A stretch of DNA of 64,000 nucleotides, taken from assembly GCF_900215315.1 (NCBI RefSeq), contig NZ_OBEB01000005.1, forward strand, positions 305,416 through 369,415, in the 5' to 3' direction. Positions within the stretch are counted from its first letter, which is position 1. The number at the start of each line of letters is the position of its first letter. Below, piece after piece: positions 42,377 to 50,796 of the stretch. The notes under the pieces were generated by a model. The model made no database searches, was not told the DNA's origin, and worked only from the letters and a program-made list of their open reading frames with translations. The translations under genes were made by a program, and so were the position numbers. Origin of the DNA: Arsukibacterium tuosuense (GTDB taxonomy: Bacteria; Pseudomonadota; Gammaproteobacteria; Enterobacterales; Alteromonadaceae).

Positions 42377-44833
42377 TTACACCTGCTGCTGCCAGCTCAG
42401 GGTGCGCATAATATCGCTGAATACCCCGGCTGAAGTAACCGCAGCGCCGGCACCATAGCCTCGCAGTACAAACGGAATGGGCTGATAATAACGGCTGTGA
42501 ATAGCCAGAGCGTTTTCACCGTCTTTCACCTTAGCCAGTGGGTGATCCTGGTCCAGTGCCTTAATAGCCACCTGACACTTGCCGTCGCGAATTTCACCTA
42601 TATAGCGCAGCACCTTACCCTCAGCCGCTGCCGCTTTCACCCGCTCACTAAAGGCAGCGTCCAGCGCGGGCAAGCGTGCCATGAAGTCGTCAGTACTGCC
42701 GCTGCTGTCAAAATCTGCCGGTAGTACCGGCTCGATACTGACATCGCTCAGCTCCAGCGCCATCCCAGCTTCGCGGGCCATGATCAGCAGTTTACGGGCA
42801 ACGTCGGTGCCGGATAAATCATCACGCGGATCAGGCTCAGTAAAGCCCATCGCTTTAGCTTTAGTGGTGACGTCAGATAAACTGGCACCGGCTTCCAACT
42901 CACCAAAAATGTAAGACAATGAACCGGATAAAATACCTTCAAACGCCAGTAACTCATCACCGGCGTTTAACAACCCCTGTAAGGTATCAATAACCGGCAA
43001 GCCTGCGCCTACCGTGGTTTCATACAGAAAGCGCCGCCGTTGCTGCTGTGCTACCTGGCGCAACTGCCGGTAGTAACTGAGGCTGGCGGTATTGGCTTTC
43101 TTATTAGGGGTAACCACATGAAAGCCGGCTGCCAGAAAATCTGCATACTGGCTGGCAATAGCTTCGGCACTGGTACAATCGACCAGCACCGGATTAGTCA
43201 GGTGTTGCTGGCGGACAAAATCACTCAGTGCAGCCAGCGAAAAGCTGCTTTGGCTTTGGCTAAGATCAGGCTGCCAGTTACTAAGGTCAACGCCCTCTTT
43301 AGCCAGTAATAACTGGCGGGAATTAGCAATGCCATACACGGTTAATTTTACCTGGCGTTGCTGTAAAAAGCTTTGCTGGCGCTCAATTTGCGCCAATAAC
43401 TCAGCGCCCACTACGCCGCAGCCCACCAGAAACACATCGATACTGGGAATGTGACTGAAAAAGTTTTCATGGCATACACGGACCGCATCTTTACAAACCG
43501 CCTGCTCAACCACTGCAGAGATAGAGCGCTCGCTGCTGTCCTGGGCAATCGCCACCACGTTAACCCGGGCCTGCGCCAACGAGGCAAAAAACTTTGCCGC
43601 CACACCGCGATGCTGGCGCATGCCATCACCGACCAGGCTGACAATCGCCATATCGGCCAGGATACTGACCGGTCGCAGTAAGCCGGTTTGCAGTTCCAGC
43701 TCAAACTCCTGCTCCAGCGCTTTTTGCGCCCGGTTGAGATGCAGTTGCGATACACAAAAACTGATACTGAACTCTGAAGAAGACTGGGTAATTAAACTGA
43801 CCGAAATTTGCGAGCGGGCCATCGAGGCAAACACCCGACTGGCCATGCCGACTACCCCTTTTAAGCCTGGGCCCGATACGGTAAACAGCGCTAAATGCTC
43901 CAGGCTGGAGATGCCTTTTACCAGGGCTTCACCATCCCCGCTGACATCAATGCAGGTACCTGGCACAGCCGGATTTAAGGTGTTTTTGATGTAACAGGGA
44001 ATTTTATAGCGCGCCAACGGACCGATGGTTTTCGGGTGCAGCACCTTGGCCCCAAAATACGACAGTTCCATGGCTTCATCATAGGATAAGCGGTCAATCA
44101 GCCGGGTTTGTTTGACCTGACGCGGGTCAGCACTGTACACGCCATCAACGTCAGTCCAGATTTCACAAGCCGCCGCCCGGATACTGGCCGCGACTATCGC
44201 CGCCGAATAGTCAGAGCCATTGCGGCCCAGCAAGGTCGGTTCACCCTGACTGTTACTGGAGACAAAACCAGCGATTACATATACCGCTGCGCTTTGTTCG
44301 GCAATGGCCTGTTGCAGGGTTTGCTCAGAGCCTTCAATATCAGCGCTGGCATTTAAGTAATCGCCCTGACTTTTGATCAGACTTACCGCATCCAGCGCCA
44401 GCGCATTAACCTTATTGGCAACCAGCAAGGCTGTCATTAAGGCGACACTGAACTGCTCGCCCAGACCCAGTATTTGCGCTTTAATATGGTCCGGGCAATG
44501 CCGCAACAAGCTGATGCCCTGTAAATGTAGCGCCAGCCGCGCCAATTGCTGCTGCCATAACGCCTGCACCTGGCTGGCCTGCTCTGCAGATAAGCCTGCC
44601 GCCTCGTTTAACAGCTGTTGATAACGCTCCGCCAGTGCGGTTAACACGCCCTGATAGTCAGATCCCAGATAAGCCAGGTCGGTCAGTTCTACCAGCATAT
44701 TGGTCACGCCCTGGGGTGCCGACAATACCAGACACACCGGGCCGGCTGCCGCCTGACGCTGCACGATTTGCGCAACTTCGGCAAAGCGTGGCAGTGATGC
44801 CAGCGACGAGCCGCCAAATTTTAGCACTCTCAT
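42377..44833 (-). CDS. thrA: Bifunctional aspartokinase / homoserine dehydrogenase I
   Basis: 818 residues (E. coli ThrA 820). The N-terminal aspartokinase ([26 protein letters not shown]) is followed by tandem ACT regulatory domains (about 310-460), an NAD(P)-binding domain ([14 protein letters not shown]) and the homoserine dehydrogenase catalytic part ([13 protein letters not shown] region; [13 protein letters not shown]). It carries out the first and third steps to threonine and is normally feedback-inhibited by threonine. The ribosome site AAGGAG lies upstream. The thrL attenuator stands in front. Confidence 0.96.
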   Translation of the reverse strand: MRVLKFGGSSLASLPRFAEVAQIVQRQAAAGPVCLVLSAPQGVTNMLVELTDLAYLGSDYQGVLTALAERYQQLLNEAAGLSAEQASQVQALWQQQLARLALHLQGISLLRHCPDHIKAQILGLGEQFSVALMTALLVANKVNALALDAVSLIKSQGDYLNASADIEGSEQTLQQAIAEQSAAVYVIAGFVSSNSQGEPTLLGRNGSDYSAAIVAASIRAAACEIWTDVDGVYSADPRQVKQTRLIDRLSYDEAMELSYFGAKVLHPKTIGPLARYKIPCYIKNTLNPAVPGTCIDVSGDGEALVKGISSLEHLALFTVSGPGLKGVVGMASRVFASMARSQISVSLITQSSSEFSISFCVSQLHLNRAQKALEQEFELELQTGLLRPVSILADMAIVSLVGDGMRQHRGVAAKFFASLAQARVNVVAIAQDSSERSISAVVEQAVCKDAVRVCHENFFSHIPSIDVFLVGCGVVGAELLAQIERQQSFLQQRQVKLTVYGIANSRQLLLAKEGVDLSNWQPDLSQSQSSFSLAALSDFVRQQHLTNPVLVDCTSAEAIASQYADFLAAGFHVVTPNKKANTASLSYYRQLRQVAQQQRRRFLYETTVGAGLPVIDTLQGLLNAGDELLAFEGILSGSLSYIFGELEAGASLSDVTTKAKAMGFTEPDPRDDLSGTDVARKLLIMAREAGMALELSDVSIEPVLPADFDSSGSTDDFMARLPALDAAFSERVKAAAAEGKVLRYIGEIRDGKCQVAIKALDQDHPLAKVKDGENALAIHSRYYQPIPFVLRGYGAGAAVTSAGVFSDIMRTLSWQQQV

Positions 44834-44912
44834 TTTTTTACTCCTTGCGCATCGAATTAATCATTATGTTGTTATTGCCGACCAAGGCCAGGTAATTACC
44901 TGTTATTGTTTT

Positions 44913-44950
44913 AAAAAAAAGGCCCGTGACGTTTGAGGTCACGGGCCTTT
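44913..44950 (-). terminator. thrL: thr operon attenuator terminator
   Basis: A 10-bp stem GGCCCGTGAC / GTCACGGGCC, 7-nt loop, then T8 on the minus strand, 80 bp before thrA. GACCTC inside its upstream arm (44935-44940) can instead pair with GAGGTC at 44970-44975, which can in turn pair with GACCTC within the leader codons (45012-45017): the three-part switch expected for attenuation. Confidence 0.93.
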
Positions 44951-44975
44951 TTACAGACAACACACCGCCGACCTC

Positions 44976-45035
44976 CTACCCCGAAGGGTGGGTGGTAATA
45001 ATAATGGTGGTGAGGTCTGCTGTTTTTATTTTCAT
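44976..45035 (-). CDS. thrL: thr operon leader peptide
   Basis: 19 residues, MKIKTADLTTIIITTHPSG, with five Thr and four Ile codons. Ribosome stalling on these when threonyl- or isoleucyl-tRNA is scarce should free segment 2 to form the antiterminator and let transcription reach thrA. It is shorter and less Thr-rich than the E. coli leader but built the same way. Confidence 0.92.
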   Translation of the reverse strand: MKIKTADLTTIIITTHPSG

Positions 45036-45089
45036 AAGATGCACTATGCACAGACTTATAGACGTCTGTCAAACAAAAAATAGTCGCTG

Positions 45090-46058
45090 TTACGTTTTTA
45101 CCTTTTTGAGGGAATCTATTAATTCAGGATAGTAAGTCACCACCTGATTGCGGCCATTCCGTTTCGCCTGATACAAGGCTAAATCAGCCTGTTGAATCAG
45201 TTCATCTGCGCTGGTAGCAATGCTGAACTGGCTTACCCCGACACTGACGCTGGTCATCAACTGCTGCTGTTGATATTCAATTGGCGTGGCGGCTACCCGT
45301 TGGCAGATCCGCTTCGCTACCTCAATAGCACCCTCCAGCGGCGTGTCGGGCAAAATAATAGCAAACTCTTCGCCGCCGTAACGGCCGAATAAATCGGTTT
45401 CCCGCAGCAGGCTGCCAATTAATTTAGCCACTTCAATCAGCACAATATCGCCGGCCTGATGGCCGTACTCATCATTTAAACGTTTAAACTTATCTAAATC
45501 GAAAAACAGTAACGATAACGGATGCTGATAGCGCCCGGCCCGCTGCACCTCAACCTCAAGTTGCTGCTGCCAGTAATTCCTGTTCAACACACCGGTTAAA
45601 CCATCCAGCCGGTTTACCTGCTGCAACTGTAAATTGCTCTGCTGCAACTGGCTCTGATAAACGTAGGCGTCGGTGGCGTCTTCAATTAACAGACAAACAA
45701 AATGCTCGCCGCTGCTGGGTTCCGTCAGCGGCAGCATATTGCAATTTTGCGCCATATACTGATTGGCACTGCTGACCGGCCGTAAATGGGGTAATTTGAA
45801 CAAATACTGGCGCTGCTCCCAGGAGCTGAACGCAGGACTTTGCAAACTGAGTACACTGTTAAGTTTGCGACTGAGCCAGGCTTTGGGTGCATCTGCAAAA
45901 ACACTGAACAGGTCTTTGCCCTGCACCGACTCCAGTTGAATGTCGGCACGGCGGCAGATATACGGATTAATATAAACCACCTGCAACTGCTTATTCAGCA
46001 GAATGACTCCACTGTTCAGCTGCTGCAGCAACGGACCAGACAGCCAGTCAATATCCAT
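45090..46058 (-). CDS. PAS-GGDEF diguanylate cyclase
   Basis: 322 residues. A PAS-like sensor covers about residues 10-125 (VILLNKQLQVVYINPYICRRAD start). The GGDEF domain follows, with FFDLDKFKRLNDEYGHQAGD and the active-site GGEEF (RYGGEEFAI); RETD five residues earlier fits the product-inhibition site. So it is probably an active cyclic-di-GMP synthase, cytosolic. It shares one base with the CheC-like gene, so it is the last gene of a receiver-CheC-cyclase operon. Confidence 0.92.
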   Translation of the reverse strand: MDIDWLSGPLLQQLNSGVILLNKQLQVVYINPYICRRADIQLESVQGKDLFSVFADAPKAWLSRKLNSVLSLQSPAFSSWEQRQYLFKLPHLRPVSSANQYMAQNCNMLPLTEPSSGEHFVCLLIEDATDAYVYQSQLQQSNLQLQQVNRLDGLTGVLNRNYWQQQLEVEVQRAGRYQHPLSLLFFDLDKFKRLNDEYGHQAGDIVLIEVAKLIGSLLRETDLFGRYGGEEFAIILPDTPLEGAIEVAKRICQRVAATPIEYQQQQLMTSVSVGVSQFSIATSADELIQQADLALYQAKRNGRNQVVTYYPELIDSLKKVKT

Positions 46059-46672
46059 CAGAATTCCGCCAGTACGTTATCCAGAATGGCTTTTAGTTTT
46101 AACACCGCCTCGCCTGGGATCAACAAAATCATGTTGCAGTCAAAACTGTAGTCGGTTAACTCGTACCGGATATCAACTTTCAACGCCAGTTGCCAGTGAA
46201 ACGCCGTTTGCTCCAGTTTACTGATAAAGTCATTATCGCGTGACGAAATAATCCGCGGCGCCGCATAAGAAAAACTGTTGTCCAGCTGTTCTGCCAGACC
46301 ATTTAAAAAAGTGGTGGTAAGAATAGAGCTGATGTCAGTCAGCATTTCTGCTTCACTGGTGGCATCGTCGTCGTAGCCCAGCAACGCCGCTATTTTGCCG
46401 GCATTCTCCAGCTGATACAGCAGAATAGTTTCACCGCGCAGTCCACCGTCGCCAAAAAAACCCAGGCTTATCATTGAGCTGTTAAGGCCCTGATATTGGC
46501 CACGAAACTGCTCGGGTATTTCCGCGGCGTTAACCAGACCAATGGCCGGCACCTGCAAGTGGACAAAAGTATTGAGAAAACGAGCCAGTTTGTCACTGGC
46601 CAGTCCCATCGCCACATTAATCAGCTCCTGCAAGCAATCACGCTGCTCTTCAGTAAAACTCAAATCCGTCAT
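46058..46672 (-). CDS. CheC-like phosphatase
   Basis: 204 residues. The CheC/CheX/FliY phosphatase signature D-x3-E-x2-N-x22-P is exact: Asp12, Glu16, Asn19, Pro42. The second signature, near DISSILTTTFLNG, lacks the Glu and Asn, so only one active centre is likely. Such enzymes remove phosphate from CheY-type receivers. The upstream receiver gene overlaps by 4 bp and is the obvious substrate. Confidence 0.85.
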   Translation of the reverse strand: MTDLSFTEEQRDCLQELINVAMGLASDKLARFLNTFVHLQVPAIGLVNAAEIPEQFRGQYQGLNSSMISLGFFGDGGLRGETILLYQLENAGKIAALLGYDDDATSEAEMLTDISSILTTTFLNGLAEQLDNSFSYAAPRIISSRDNDFISKLEQTAFHWQLALKVDIRYELTDYSFDCNMILLIPGEAVLKLKAILDNVLAEF

Positions 46673-47034
46673 ATTAAGCCATATTGTCGCATCACTGCGC
46701 TGAGTTTATCGGTATTTACCGGCTTTTGAATAAAGGCCAGGGCACCAAGATCCATTACCCGTTTTTGCATTTCCGGCTGAATATCAGCCGATACGACAAT
46801 GACAAAAACATCCATTCTTTCAGCTTTAATTGCTTCAAGTACACCTACACCATCCAGCTCTGGCATGGTCAGGTCCAGAAATACCACGCCAATCTCCTGG
46901 CCACGCAACACCGTTAATGCCTCCAGGCCATTAGTTGCCGTTACAATCTCGGCATCAAATGCTGCAGGCAGGGATTTCTTCATTTGATTGCGGGCTAAAA
47001 GAGAGTCATCACAAATTAAAGCGGTTAAAGCCAT
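46669..47034 (-). CDS. Single-domain response regulator (CheY-like)
   Basis: 121 residues, receiver only: acid pair CDDS near the N-terminus, phospho-Asp54 in VFLDLTMPELDG, Ser in IVVSADI and Lys in FIQKPVNTDKL. No output domain, so it acts by binding partners. First gene of the receiver-CheC-cyclase operon; the divergent kinase at 47232 is a candidate phospho-donor. Confidence 0.92.
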   Translation of the reverse strand: MALTALICDDSLLARNQMKKSLPAAFDAEIVTATNGLEALTVLRGQEIGVVFLDLTMPELDGVGVLEAIKAERMDVFVIVVSADIQPEMQKRVMDLGALAFIQKPVNTDKLSAVMRQYGLI

Positions 47035-47231
47035 CAGTACTGCCTGTTAATAAGTTGTATTTATCGATCTGTTGGTTAAAAAATATATACAGATGGCCGC
47101 CATAAAGCAATAACCGGCCAATAATTAGCGCTTTGACACTTATTTAGTACCAGCTATTTTAAAAAGCTGCTTTATTGGTTAAGGTAGACCAGACTAAGTA
47201 TCACATAATCCGGTGAAAAAAAGGTTATTGC

Positions 47232-48980
47232 ATGCAGCAAAAAAGCCTGTCCCGCAATCTGCTTACCAAGGTGTTGTCAGTCTATTTTATTCTGACCTTG
47301 ATCGTTACTCTCGCTCAGATTGTGGCGGAGTACTATAACACCAAAAACTTGATTAACAGTGACTTAGAAACCCTGCAACAAACTTTTTCCGGCAGTTTAA
47401 CCCGGGCTATCTGGGAGCTGAATACACCGCAAGCATTAATTATCGCCGACGGTCTGCTATCTATTCCTGCGGTAGAAGGCATAGTAGTTCGTGACGACAG
47501 TGGTGCGGTAATCACCCAGCTCGGACGTTACATCGATGTTAAAGAACGCTTCAGTAGTCAGTTAGTACGCGAGGGCGTACGCTTAACTGAACAACAATCT
47601 GGCATTTTCGGTTACACCTTTCCGCTGATTTTCGAATTTTCCGGCCGGGCAACTCAGGTTGGGGACGTCACGTTATTTTCCAGCCGCTCAGTAGTGATTG
47701 AACGGATAAAAGTGGGTATTTATTTTCTGGTGGGTAACGCCATGCTGAAAACCACTTTCCTGATTATTCTGTTTTTAATGGCGTTTCGAAAACAACTGAC
47801 TGAGCCGCTGGCCGATTTAAGCCGGCAAATCGAAGATTTAGAACTGGACCAGTTAGATGGTGCCCGGGTTGAAATTGATAAAAGTCAGTCGTCAGAGCTA
47901 ACCTTAATGGCTGATGCCTATAACCGGTTGATTAACCGGGTGCAGGATTACAAAGCCCAGCTGGGTAATACCCAGAAACAACTACTGACCTCAAATGAAA
48001 AACTGGACCAGCAAAACCTGGTGCTGGAACAGGAAGTTGCCCGTAAAACATCGGGTCTTAGCCAGGCCATGATGGACTTACAGCAGCAGAAACAGGAACT
48101 GGAACTGAAGCAGCAAAGCCTGCGGGAAGAAATTGAACGCCGCCGCCATACCGAAGATGCCCTGCGTAGTAAACAAACCGAGCTGGAGCAGCTGGTTGAG
48201 CATTTAAACCAGGCGCAGGACCGGCTGGTGCAATCTGAAAAAATGGCAGCGCTGGGCGGCCTGGTGGCCGGTATTACCCATGAGGTCAACACGCCGGTCG
48301 GGATAGGCGTTACGGCAACCAGTTTTCTGACTGAAAAGCTCACCAGTTTACAGCAGGCCTTTAACGATAAATCACTGACCTCAAAAACCCTTGAAGCCTT
48401 TATCACTGAGGCGCTGCAGGGTACTGATTTACTCCAGTCAAATTTAAGCCGCGCATCTGAACTGATTGCCAGTTTTAAGCAAATTGCCGTTGACCAGGCC
48501 AGTGAGGCTATCCGCACCATTAACCTGGCAGAATACATCAATGAAGTGATCCGCTCTCTGCAACCCAACTTTAAGAAAACCCAGCACCACATAGAAGTGA
48601 ATTGCCCGGATAATATTACCCTGCGCTGTCCTGCCGGTGCTATTTCGCAGATTTTTACCAACTTACTGATGAATTCGTTGATCCATGGCTTTGAGGACAT
48701 CAAAGAGGGCCTGATCCGGATCACGGTGCTGGATGAAGATAACAACGTCGATATTCGCTTTAGTGACAACGGCAAAGGCCTGTCGCCAGAGCAACTGGAA
48801 AAGCTATTTCACCCGTTCTTTACCACCAAGCGTGAACAGGGTGGCAGCGGCCTGGGCACCCATATTACCTATAATCTGGTCAGACAAACGCTGGGCGGCA
48901 GTATCACCGTCAGCAGCGAGCCTGGCCAGGGTTTGCAATACCATATTCGCTTTCCAAAAAACCTGAAACTCGACGGCTGA
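47232..48980 (+). CDS. Membrane sensor histidine kinase
   Basis: 582 residues. Two membrane segments (about 12-32 and 160-185) flank a periplasmic sensor of about 130 residues; then come a HAMP-like linker, a long Gln/Glu-rich coiled coil (about 235-335), the dimerisation helix with the phospho-His (GLVAGITHEVNTPVG, about residue 350) and the ATPase domain (N box NLLMNSLIHGFED, DNGKGLSP, GSGLGTHITYNLV). It is divergent from the receiver-CheC-cyclase operon (197-bp spacer) and probably feeds it. rdgC follows after 45 bp. Confidence 0.9.
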   Translation: MQQKSLSRNLLTKVLSVYFILTLIVTLAQIVAEYYNTKNLINSDLETLQQTFSGSLTRAIWELNTPQALIIADGLLSIPAVEGIVVRDDSGAVITQLGRYIDVKERFSSQLVREGVRLTEQQSGIFGYTFPLIFEFSGRATQVGDVTLFSSRSVVIERIKVGIYFLVGNAMLKTTFLIILFLMAFRKQLTEPLADLSRQIEDLELDQLDGARVEIDKSQSSELTLMADAYNRLINRVQDYKAQLGNTQKQLLTSNEKLDQQNLVLEQEVARKTSGLSQAMMDLQQQKQELELKQQSLREEIERRRHTEDALRSKQTELEQLVEHLNQAQDRLVQSEKMAALGGLVAGITHEVNTPVGIGVTATSFLTEKLTSLQQAFNDKSLTSKTLEAFITEALQGTDLLQSNLSRASELIASFKQIAVDQASEAIRTINLAEYINEVIRSLQPNFKKTQHHIEVNCPDNITLRCPAGAISQIFTNLLMNSLIHGFEDIKEGLIRITVLDEDNNVDIRFSDNGKGLSPEQLEKLFHPFFTTKREQGGSGLGTHITYNLVRQTLGGSITVSSEPGQGLQYHIRFPKNLKLDG

Positions 48981-49025
48981 TCCGCGTTATACTCGCCAGC
49001 TTGTTAAAAGAAGGACAGGTTTGTT

Positions 49026-49931
49026 ATGTGGTTTAAAAATATCCGGGTTTACAAATTAAGTGCCCCACTAAGCACTGATCCGCAGCAATTAGAAGCCGCG
49101 CTGGCAGAATTTAAATTTGCCCCCTGCACCGGCCAGGAAGCGGTCAGAACCGGCTTCAGTTTCCCGCTGCACGCCAGTATTAAACAGTATTGCCACCCGA
49201 TGGCTCAGGGCTGGCTATTCGCCGTAAAACGGCAGGAAAAAGTCTTACCCGCCGCGGTAATTAATGAAGAGCTACAGCCTAAAATCGACGCGATGGCCGC
49301 TGAACAGGGCCGGCCTCTCAGTCGTAAAGAAAAACAAAGCTTAAAAGAAGAACTGATCCAGACCTTACTGCCGCGCGCGTTCAGTCGCTCTACCCTGACC
49401 CATGGTTATTATGATGCCGAGCACAACTGGCTGGTCATTAATACCGGCGGCGCCGGCAAAGCAGAAGATATTCTGGCATTACTGCGCAAAGCACTGGGCT
49501 CACTGCCAGCCTTACCCTGGCTGGATAACCATAAATTAAACTCGCACCTGCAGCTATGGTTACAAAATCAGGCGCTGCCTGAGGGCTTTATGCTGGGTAA
49601 TGATGCAGAGTTAAAAGCCCCGGATGAAGAAGGTGCAAAAGTTAAATTCACCAACCATCTGCTGAGTGCTGATGAAGTACAAAGCCATCTGCAAGATAAA
49701 CTGGTCACCAAAATTGGCTTACAGCAAGCTGAAGGTTTAAGCCTGCATGTCAGTGATGACAGCAGCATTAAAGGCATTAAGTACCACGAGTTGCTGACCG
49801 GCCAGAATGAAGAAATGGGCTGGGAAGATTTAAGCGTGCGGCTCGATGCCGACTTGTTGCTGATGAGCAGCAGTCTCAACCAGGCGCTGCTGGCGATTGC
49901 TAAGCAACTACAACAGGCCAGCACCGATTAA
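49026..49931 (+). CDS. rdgC: Recombination-associated protein RdgC
   Basis: 301 residues, against 303 for E. coli RdgC, with the family's start (MWFKNIRVYKL) and the blocks FSFPLHASIKQYCHP, KEKQSLKEELIQTLLPRAFSRS and KLVTKIGLQQAEGLSLHV. It forms a ring around DNA and limits RecA action. AAGGACAG lies 8 nt upstream. It ends 10 bp from the converging HDOD gene. Confidence 0.95.
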   Translation: MWFKNIRVYKLSAPLSTDPQQLEAALAEFKFAPCTGQEAVRTGFSFPLHASIKQYCHPMAQGWLFAVKRQEKVLPAAVINEELQPKIDAMAAEQGRPLSRKEKQSLKEELIQTLLPRAFSRSTLTHGYYDAEHNWLVINTGGAGKAEDILALLRKALGSLPALPWLDNHKLNSHLQLWLQNQALPEGFMLGNDAELKAPDEEGAKVKFTNHLLSADEVQSHLQDKLVTKIGLQQAEGLSLHVSDDSSIKGIKYHELLTGQNEEMGWEDLSVRLDADLLLMSSSLNQALLAIAKQLQQASTD

Positions 49932-49941
49932 GCAACTACCG

Positions 49942-50778
49942 TTAATTAAATAACGCCCGCACATCCTGGTAACTGTCGGCAATTTCCCGTTGCTGCATAA
50001 ATTCCGGCACCGGTACCAGCTCGCGGGCGACATAATCCGCTAATAAGGTCTGAGCCAGCTCTGGCAGATAATAATTACGGTTTATTGCCGCCAGCCGGAT
50101 AAAGTCGGTATAACCCGGCTCTGGCTCACTGCGGGGTTTACGCCAGTGTTCAACCACCGGCATAAATTCGTCACCAAAGCCCCAGCTTTTAATAATTTTC
50201 AGGCCCACTATGGCGGCAATTTTATCAATCAGTACCTGCATAAAAGCCGGATGACCGAAAACCTCAGGATGACGCTCGGCTTCAATCAATACCGGTAACG
50301 CGCCGATATTATGCACCAGCGCGGCCAGTGCCATCACATCACTACTAAGCTTACAACCACTGTGTCTGGCTTTATAGAACTGCAGACAAGCCACGGCTAC
50401 ACTGGCGGTTTGCACACTGTCCCGCCACAACCTGTCCAGCTGTTGCTGCACCTGCTTATGCTGCGACACAAACAATTGCTCCATCGCCATCGCAATTGCG
50501 ATGTTTTTTATCTGGCTCAGGCCAATCCGGGTTACCGCCTGATTTAAGCTGTTCACCTGAATTGAACGCCCCATAAAAGCACTGTTGGCCACTTTTATCA
50601 TTCTGGCCGACAACGCCGGATCCTGGCTGATCACCTCAGCCATTTGCTGTAAGCTGATTTGCGGATCATCAGCCCGCTCGCGCACTCTGAGCGCAATATC
50701 AGGTAACGTCGGCAATACCAGCCGATCCGAGCGGATTTTTTCATCCAGAATAATCAATAACGCACGTTGTGCACTCAT
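49942..50778 (-). CDS. HDOD-domain signalling protein
   Basis: 278 residues, nearly all one HDOD domain (LPTLPDIALRVRERADDP; ISQDPALSARMIKVANSAFMG; LVHNIGALPVLIEA). HDOD domains resemble HD phosphohydrolases but lack the metal-binding set; they serve as scaffolds or regulators in bacterial signalling. It lies 18 bp after the hybrid kinase gene and is probably its co-expressed partner. Confidence 0.88.
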   Translation of the reverse strand: MSAQRALLIILDEKIRSDRLVLPTLPDIALRVRERADDPQISLQQMAEVISQDPALSARMIKVANSAFMGRSIQVNSLNQAVTRIGLSQIKNIAIAMAMEQLFVSQHKQVQQQLDRLWRDSVQTASVAVACLQFYKARHSGCKLSSDVMALAALVHNIGALPVLIEAERHPEVFGHPAFMQVLIDKIAAIVGLKIIKSWGFGDEFMPVVEHWRKPRSEPEPGYTDFIRLAAINRNYYLPELAQTLLADYVARELVPVPEFMQQREIADSYQDVRALFN

Positions 50779-50796
50779 ACCCTCTCCCGCCAGTGG

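Noticed and set aside
47948..48775. 275-residue minus-strand ORF within the sensor kinase
   Set aside because: Antisense frame of conserved kinase motifs; composition (Ser/Cys/Arg-rich) is typical of a shadow.
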